Positions 59,534-64,000 of a stretch of 64,000 nucleotides of DNA are shown here, in pieces. Origin of the DNA: Gottfriedia sp049568075. GTDB taxonomy: Bacteria; Bacillota; Bacilli; Bacillales; Bacillaceae_G. Every line of letters starts with the position of its first letter. Position 1 is the first letter of the stretch. Both the position numbers and the translations under genes were made by a program. The notes beneath the pieces are model-generated. The model was not told the DNA's origin. It made no database searches and saw only the letters and a program-made list of their open reading frames with translations. The stretch lies in assembly GCA_049568075.1 (NCBI GenBank), contig CP144911.1; one strand, written 5' to 3'.

Positions 59534-61003
59534 TTATTTTCTAGATAAATCCATCTCTTTATAAGAAACAACTTTCGTTTTGTGTTTAAATTTATAACCT
59601 AACCAAACAATTAAAAATACAGGAATTCCAATGTATGAAACAAGTACACCTTGCCAATCAATTGCCTTACCAGTGAAAGCTTGCCAGTTTTGAGCTAGTA
59701 CAATAAATAAACAAGCTAAGAATGCTAAGATTGGACCTAGTGGGAACCATTTTGCGCGATAAGGTAAATCTTTTAAATCTTTTCCTTGAGCAACATAAGC
59801 CTTACGGAAACGGTAATGAGAAATCGCAATACCTAACCAAGCAAGGAAACCTGATAAGCCTGATAAATTTAATAACCAAGTATACACTTGACCTTCACCG
59901 AAAAATGAAGATAAACAAGCAAGTGAACCAACTGCAAGTGTTATATATAAAGCATTTGTAGGAACACCATTTTTATTTACTTTTGTTAAGAATTTAGGAG
60001 CTTTTCCTTCAATTGCTAGCGTATATAACATACGAGTAGATGCGTATGTTCCACTATTACCTGCCGATAAAACTGATGTTAAAATAACTGCATTCATTAC
60101 AGAAGCCGCAAATGCAACACCTAATTTTTCAAATACTAAAGTAAATGGACTAACAGCCACGTCATTTTTCATTAGACCAGGGTCTGTATAAGGAATTAAT
60201 AAACCAATTACGATAATAGCTAATACATAAAATAGAAGGATACGCCAGAAAATTTGACGGATAGCTTTTGGAACATTTTTTTCCGGATGTTCAGTCTCAC
60301 CTGCTGCAACACCGATTAGCTCTGTACCTTGGAATGAGAAACCTGCAACAATAAAGATTGATAAAACACCTAAAAATCCATTATGAAACGGAGCATCTCC
60401 AGCAGTAAAGTTTTTGAAACCTGCATGATGTCCACTTAAAATGCCAAAAATCATTGCAATACCAACAACTAAAAAGACAACTACAGTAACAACTTTAATT
60501 AATGAAAACCAAAACTCTGATTCACCATAGCCTTTAACCGAAAGTAAATTTAACCCTAAAATAATCACTAAAAAGATTCCGCTCCATAAAACAGCTGGAG
60601 TATGTGGAAACCAATATTTCATCAGCATTGCTGAAGCTAATAATTCAAAAGCTAAAGTGATTGCCCAGTTATACCAATAATTCCAACCCATAGCAAAACC
60701 AAATGCTGGATCAACATAGCGAGATCCATAAGTACTAAATGAACCCGAAACTGGCAAGTAAGTCGCCATTTCACCTAAACTAGTCATTAAGAAATAAACC
60801 ATAATACCAATTAGTCCGTAAGCTAAAACAGCTCCGCCAGGACCAGCTTGACTAATTGAAGTTCCACTAGCTAAAAACAATCCTGTCCCAATTGAACCAC
60901 CAATTGAAATCATCGTTAAATGTCTTGCTTTAAGGCCCCTTTTTAAAGAACCATCGTGAGTATTCGATACTACTTTATCATTCTTAGGGTTTGTTAGTCC
61001 CAT
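59534..61003 (-). CDS. Amino acid permease, probable lysine-specific (LysP-like)
   Basis: A 489-aa APC-family permease with 12 TM segments. AAT-family motifs are IGGSIGTGLFLASGTSISQA in TM1 and GWNYWYNWAITLAFELLA. An in-frame start at 61030 is possible, but AGAGGAGG precedes ATG 61003. The lysine riboswitch in its leader identifies lysine as the probable substrate: lysine shuts transcription, as expected of a lysine importer. Sequence alone would allow other amino acids. Confidence 0.9.
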   Translation of the reverse strand: MGLTNPKNDKVVSNTHDGSLKRGLKARHLTMISIGGSIGTGLFLASGTSISQAGPGGAVLAYGLIGIMVYFLMTSLGEMATYLPVSGSFSTYGSRYVDPAFGFAMGWNYWYNWAITLAFELLASAMLMKYWFPHTPAVLWSGIFLVIILGLNLLSVKGYGESEFWFSLIKVVTVVVFLVVGIAMIFGILSGHHAGFKNFTAGDAPFHNGFLGVLSIFIVAGFSFQGTELIGVAAGETEHPEKNVPKAIRQIFWRILLFYVLAIIVIGLLIPYTDPGLMKNDVAVSPFTLVFEKLGVAFAASVMNAVILTSVLSAGNSGTYASTRMLYTLAIEGKAPKFLTKVNKNGVPTNALYITLAVGSLACLSSFFGEGQVYTWLLNLSGLSGFLAWLGIAISHYRFRKAYVAQGKDLKDLPYRAKWFPLGPILAFLACLFIVLAQNWQAFTGKAIDWQGVLVSYIGIPVFLIVWLGYKFKHKTKVVSYKEMDLSRK

Positions 61004-61136
61004 CTTATTGCCTCCTCTTGATTCTTGCAATCTTATCTTTACGCGAGAATATGGGACGGTATAAAGTGTTGTATGATGTGTATTTTACTCAGTATTTTCG
61101 TCATTATGTAAAGAATGGAAAATCTGGTAAAATACA

Positions 61137-61390
61137 AAAAACACGTGAAGCAATGTTCACGTGTTTAAGACTCAATTATATGTGTCAAACAACATCAACA
61201 TCTCTTCAATAGCCCTCCACAAGAAATTCTTGTGACAGTCCTATGCTTATTCAGCAATAGGCCCAGTAATAAATTTAAATGGTAAATTTATTACTTCGGC
61301 AGTTTCACCTTTTATTACTTTTCACAGGTACCATAAACCTCAAAGTAACGACTAATCAAAACTGCGCCTCTATCCAGACGAGATAAAGAT
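61137..61390 (-). promoter_or_regulatory. Lysine riboswitch (L-box) with terminator
   Basis: On the minus strand the leader contains L-box conserved blocks in order: AGAGGCGCAG, GGTGAAACTGCCGAAG, CTGGGCC, GACTGTCA and TGGAGGGCTATT. They are followed by a terminator (AACACGTGAA / TTCACGTGTT then TTTTTG, 61137-61166). Lysine binding should favour termination. Confidence 0.93.
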
Positions 61391-61581
61391 CATATTAAAT
61401 TAATTTTTATAAACTCAATATACAATCTATTAATCTAGTTTGTCAATAGAATTTTCGACAAAAATAGACTTTACCTAAGAGATGCATCTCTTGATTTTCG
61501 CCTCAGGATACTCATGTCTTGTACCTAACACTTATGTTTTTGTATAATAACTCTGTATACTTCAAAGGAGGAAATTTTCAC

Positions 61582-62397
61582 ATGACAATTTATAAAGCAT
61601 TAACACTTGCGGGATCTGATAGTAGTGGTGGAGCTGGATTACAAGCTGATATTAAAACGTTTCAGGAACGTAATGTTTATGGAATGAGTGCAATTACAAC
61701 TTTAGTAGCGATGGATCCTCATAATCATTGGCATCATCAAGTATTTCCAATTGATATAGATACAATTGCAGCGCAATTAGAAACAATCGTTGTTGGCGTT
61801 GGAATTCAAGCAATGAAAACAGGTATGCTTGGTTCAACTGAAATAATTGAGTTAGCAGCAAAAACAATAAAAAAACATAATATTGATCGAGTTGTTGTTG
61901 ATCCAGTTATGATTTGTAAAGGAAATGACGAGGCTCTTCACCCAGAGACAAATGATGCATTAAGAGAAATTTTAGTACCACTTTCAACAGTTGTAACACC
62001 AAATTTATTTGAGGCAGCTCAATTAGCTAAAATGGCTCCAATCTGCACTGTTGAACAAATGGAAGAAGCAGCACGCAAAATCCATGAATTAGGTGCTAAA
62101 TATGTTTTAGTTAAAGGTGGAAGCAAAATTCAGCATGAAAATGCAATAGATGTATTATTTGATGGAGAAAAAATCGAGCATCTAGAATCTGATAGAATCG
62201 AAACTACATATACTCACGGTGCGGGTTGTACTTATTCGGCAGCGATTTGTGCAGAGCTTGCTAAAGGAGCAGAACCAAGAGAAGCAATCTACACTGCAAA
62301 GAAATTCATTACTGAAGCAATTCGTCACTCATTCCCACTTAATCAATACGTTGGCCCAACAAACCACATGGCATATCGATTACATGGAGAAGGCTAA
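61582..62397 (+). CDS. pdxK: Pyridoxine/pyridoxal kinase (ThiD-like PdxK)
   Basis: A 271-aa ribokinase-fold kinase. The N-terminal motif LAGSDSSGGAGLQADIKTF binds substrate, and the C-terminal THGAGCTYSAAI carries the anion hole and catalytic region. Bacillus PdxK is a ThiD paralog of this length that phosphorylates pyridoxine, pyridoxal, pyridoxamine and HMP. ATG 61582 follows AAAGGAGGAAATTTTCAC; the frame is open upstream. ThiD is the alternative. Confidence 0.9.
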   Translation: MTIYKALTLAGSDSSGGAGLQADIKTFQERNVYGMSAITTLVAMDPHNHWHHQVFPIDIDTIAAQLETIVVGVGIQAMKTGMLGSTEIIELAAKTIKKHNIDRVVVDPVMICKGNDEALHPETNDALREILVPLSTVVTPNLFEAAQLAKMAPICTVEQMEEAARKIHELGAKYVLVKGGSKIQHENAIDVLFDGEKIEHLESDRIETTYTHGAGCTYSAAICAELAKGAEPREAIYTAKKFITEAIRHSFPLNQYVGPTNHMAYRLHGEG

Positions 62398-62407
62398 TAT
62401 CAAATAA

Positions 62408-62457
62408 TGGGGCTGTCTTATACGTCAGGTTAACTGACGTATGAGGCGCCCTTTTTT
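62408..62457 (+). terminator. pdxK terminator
   Basis: A long stem around TATACGTCAG and CTGACGTATG, extended by GGGGC/GCGCCC, followed by TTTTTT. Confidence 0.9.
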
Positions 62458-62618
62458 AATTGTAAAAAATGTGAATGTACTGAAGCTGGAATGATTTTTA
62501 TCAATCAAAAACTAGCAAATCTGTTCCAAGTCGAATAAAAACTTGATAAAATCTGCTATTTATCCTACTATTTTCTAAATTTGAGGACATAATACCTTAA
62601 CTGGTATGGGTAATTTTT

Positions 62619-62743
62619 AATTTTATTTGCGATTCCTTGGAATTTAATTGCAGTTTTGCTAAATTTATTTGTGATTCCCTAATTTTAATTGCTGTTTTGC
62701 CAAATTTAATTGCGGTTTTCGGATTTTATTTGCGACTCACGAT
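62619..62743. repeat. Tandem array of about six 20-22-nt units
   Basis: Two alternating unit types, AATTTTATTTGCGATTCC and AATTTAATTGCGGTTTTGCC, occur in the order A B A B B A. The array lies in the noncoding gap 62458-62805. Confidence 0.75.
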
Positions 62744-62805
62744 ATTTTTTATTTTAAAGAATAAAAAAAGGGCAAAGGTTTCCCTATACCCTATGTTCCC
62801 ACTTT

Positions 62806-63015
62806 TCACTTAACGAACCCTTTAATTGCCTTAAATGCACTTCTTCCTTTGAAGTAAACAAATCTTTCCCATTTAGCTAGTAAACCATTTCCATTTTCAC
62901 CATTTTCAATCTGAAGCGCGTGTTGTTTATGAAACTCAGCAACTCGTTCATTATGTTTTGTATGCAAAGTGTTTAAACGCTTATGAAGATGTATTGCCTG
63001 TTTGTTATGTCCCAT
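62806..63015 (-). CDS. Small basic His-rich protein, unknown
   Basis: A 69-aa protein with an excellent ribosome site (AAGGAGGAGAATTTAT). Eight histidines cluster in the first 34 residues (AIHLHKRLNTLHTKHNE, EFHKQHAL) and the C-terminus is basic and aromatic (RFVYFKGRSAFKAIKGFVK). It could bind metal or nucleic acid; the family is not recognised. Confidence 0.72.
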   Translation of the reverse strand: MGHNKQAIHLHKRLNTLHTKHNERVAEFHKQHALQIENGENGNGLLAKWERFVYFKGRSAFKAIKGFVK

Positions 63016-63209
63016 ATAAATTCTCCTCCTTTAGTTAAAAGCTTAAATAATTTATAAATAGCTAGAGCATACAATTTTACAATTAATTTCTACTTTATTT
63101 CCTACAACCTTTTACACTTTCAATAATTTTAAAAACCAAGTGAAAATTACCATGATTTAACATTTTTTATGTATTGCATGTTATTATAAATAGAAAGGAA
63201 GTGGATTTT

Positions 63210-63524
63210 ATGAGAAAAAATATTTTCATATTAATAATAACATGTATGTTTCTTTCAGTAATTGGTTGTGAAAAAAATAATGACGAAAGTATCCAAGGCA
63301 TTGCATATGCTAGCCTAACTAGAACTGAACAGGCTGCGTTAAGTGATAAACACGGGGTCGTTAAAAAAGTAGAATCCATACCGAATAATGCTACAATATT
63401 TAATAAAAACTATCATAAAGATAAGCTATATTCTGTTACTTTTAATGGAGATAATCCTGAGAAGATCGTTATCTATATAGATAATAAGACAAACAAAAAA
63501 GTCGGAATGATTGGTGGGGATTAA
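63210..63524 (+). CDS. Small lipoprotein, unknown
   Basis: A 104-aa protein. The signal peptide ends in the lipobox SVIGC (cysteine at residue 20). The mature part has a linker rich in N, D and E and a small beta domain (LYSVTFNGDNPEKIVIYID). ATG 63210 follows AAAGGAAGTGG; an upstream in-frame ATG at 63174 has no ribosome site. I do not recognise the mature domain. Confidence 0.78.
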   Translation: MRKNIFILIITCMFLSVIGCEKNNDESIQGIAYASLTRTEQAALSDKHGVVKKVESIPNNATIFNKNYHKDKLYSVTFNGDNPEKIVIYIDNKTNKKVGMIGGD

Positions 63525-63536
63525 TTTTTTAATCCA

Positions 63537-63600
63537 TTCAGACTGTTGACAAGCGCTTGCAATCAGTCTGAAAAACAAGTTTTTTGTACTTTGGCTACAC
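63537..63600. repeat. Interspersed repeat, internally deleted copy 3
   Basis: TTCAGACTGTTGACAA is joined directly to AGCGCTTGCAATCAGTCTGA, keeping both ends of the element and losing the central part of roughly 100 nt. The flank CAAAGTAC (minus-strand GTACTTTG) is shared with copy 2. Confidence 0.8.
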
Positions 63601-63602
63601 AC

Positions 63603-63637
63603 TAAAAGAGCAATATTAATCGCTCTTTATTTTTTTA
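63603..63637. terminator. Terminator between the lipoprotein and YdeI-like genes
   Basis: AAAGAGC pairs with GCTCTTT, followed by ATTTTTTT. Confidence 0.8.
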
Positions 63638-63652
63638 TTGGTTTTAATACAA

Positions 63653-64000
63653 CTAATCATTTAATCCTTTTCCATCGAGAATTTGACCAATGTATTTCTC
63701 AACCCTAGACGTACGTGTTTTCGATTGTTTTGGTTGAGAAAAATAATAAATATAAGCTCTTTGACGTCCTGGCGTTAATGCTTCAAAAGCCGTTTTTAAG
63801 GCCGGATTTTCATCTAATTTAAGTTGTAATTCTTCAGGAACTTTATAATCTGAAGTCTTTTTTAATTCTACTTGCAAACCTGCTTTTTCCACTTCAATTG
63901 CTTCTTTAATATAGTCCTTTAAAACGCTTTCCATTTCAATTATTTCCTGAATATTGGTGAACCGAATCTGACGTGCTGATTGTACATTTTCTGTTTGTTG
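63653..64000 (-). CDS. YdeI/OmpD-associated family protein (C-terminal part, cut by window edge)
   Basis: The frame is open from the window edge (64000) with in-frame codons reading QSARQIRFTNIQEIIE before the first ATG at 63934, so that ATG is internal. The C-terminal domain KVPEELQLKLDENPALKTAF, GRQRAYIYYFSQPKQSKTR and the ending KYIGQILDGKGLND are typical of YdeI-like proteins (DUF1801 plus OmdA domain, about 200 aa). Function not established. Confidence 0.85.
   Translation of the reverse strand, partial: QQTENVQSARQIRFTNIQEIIEMESVLKDYIKEAIEVEKAGLQVELKKTSDYKVPEELQLKLDENPALKTAFEALTPGRQRAYIYYFSQPKQSKTRTSRVEKYIGQILDGKGLND

Noticed and set aside
62619..62743. CRISPR array
   Set aside because: The repeats are contiguous with no unique spacers, diverged, and no cas genes are in the window.
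1..64000. tRNA, rRNA, phage or integrase genes
   Set aside because: None of the conserved rRNA blocks, tRNA T-loops with cloverleaf context, or phage/integrase motifs was seen; a computed search (tRNAscan, Rfam) would be decisive.

Overview
The window is AT-rich chromosomal DNA from a spore-forming Bacillaceae, a Bacillus or Gottfriedia-type Firmicute. The evidence is Shine-Dalgarno sites of the AGGAGG type, T-box and L-box leaders, genes seen in Bacillus (mciZ, yqkE/F, uvrX-yolD-yqzH, bshB2-yojF, a linearmycin-type two-component/ABC locus) and an exosporium-like protein. No rRNA, tRNA, CRISPR or intact transposase was found.

Layout. (1) 1-6.4 kb: a DUF975 membrane protein cut by the edge, nudF, mciZ (a short gene easily missed), yqkF, a GrpB-family protein, a MarR plus 14-TM MFS efflux pair and a secreted glycerophosphodiesterase. 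(2) 6.5-19.85 kb: an anaerobic nitrogen-oxide island. It holds hcp, moaA, fnr, a stand-alone cNMP-domain protein, narK fused to a PAS domain, a hypothetical protein, a five-gene operon for a Nas/Nap-like molybdoenzyme (NarI-like membrane subunit, molybdoprotein, 4x[4Fe-4S] protein, Tat-exported Rieske protein, tiny membrane protein), an Mrp ATPase and a decayed ywiC. Seven FNR boxes lie exactly 21 nt from a -10 hexamer, so the island is one FNR regulon. (3) 19.9-29.8 kb: a minus-strand catabolic cluster that should take anthranilate (via 3-hydroxyanthranilate and 2-aminomuconate) to pyruvate and acetyl-CoA, with an IclR regulator, a strong palindromic operator and a CcpA (cre) site. The flavin reductase partner is not here. 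(4) 29.8-35.8 kb: yqkE, T-box-controlled asnS, a zinc-ribbon protein, a YqkD-like hydrolase, an iron alcohol dehydrogenase, a GNAT enzyme and a CDGSH protein. From memory, yqkF and yqkE are neighbours in B. subtilis; here about 27.7 kb of the accessory blocks lies between them.

(5) 35.9-48.3 kb: an acidic surface protein with its class D-like sortase, a phosphotransferase, DinB, exosporium-like and HAD proteins, a DUF2922/DUF1659 pair, an SOS-regulated uvrX-yolD operon split by an IS200/IS605 remnant, small membrane proteins, tatC and a DivIC/FtsB-like protein. (6) 48.4-64 kb: a strong candidate small RNA with a C-rich loop, yojF-bshB2, a VOC protein, an ABC-2 exporter with its sensor kinase and regulator, a frameshifted lipoprotein, a quinone reductase, an MBL/TetR pair with an 18-bp-arm operator, a lysine-riboswitch-controlled permease, pdxK, a 21-nt tandem repeat, a lipoprotein and a YdeI-like protein cut by the edge.

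The most unusual material is the FNR-controlled respiratory island with its non-NarG nitrate reductase-like complex and NarK-PAS fusion, the candidate sRNA at 48.47-48.56 kb, an SOS promoter facing a divIC-like gene, and a family of roughly 130-bp terminator-associated repeats.
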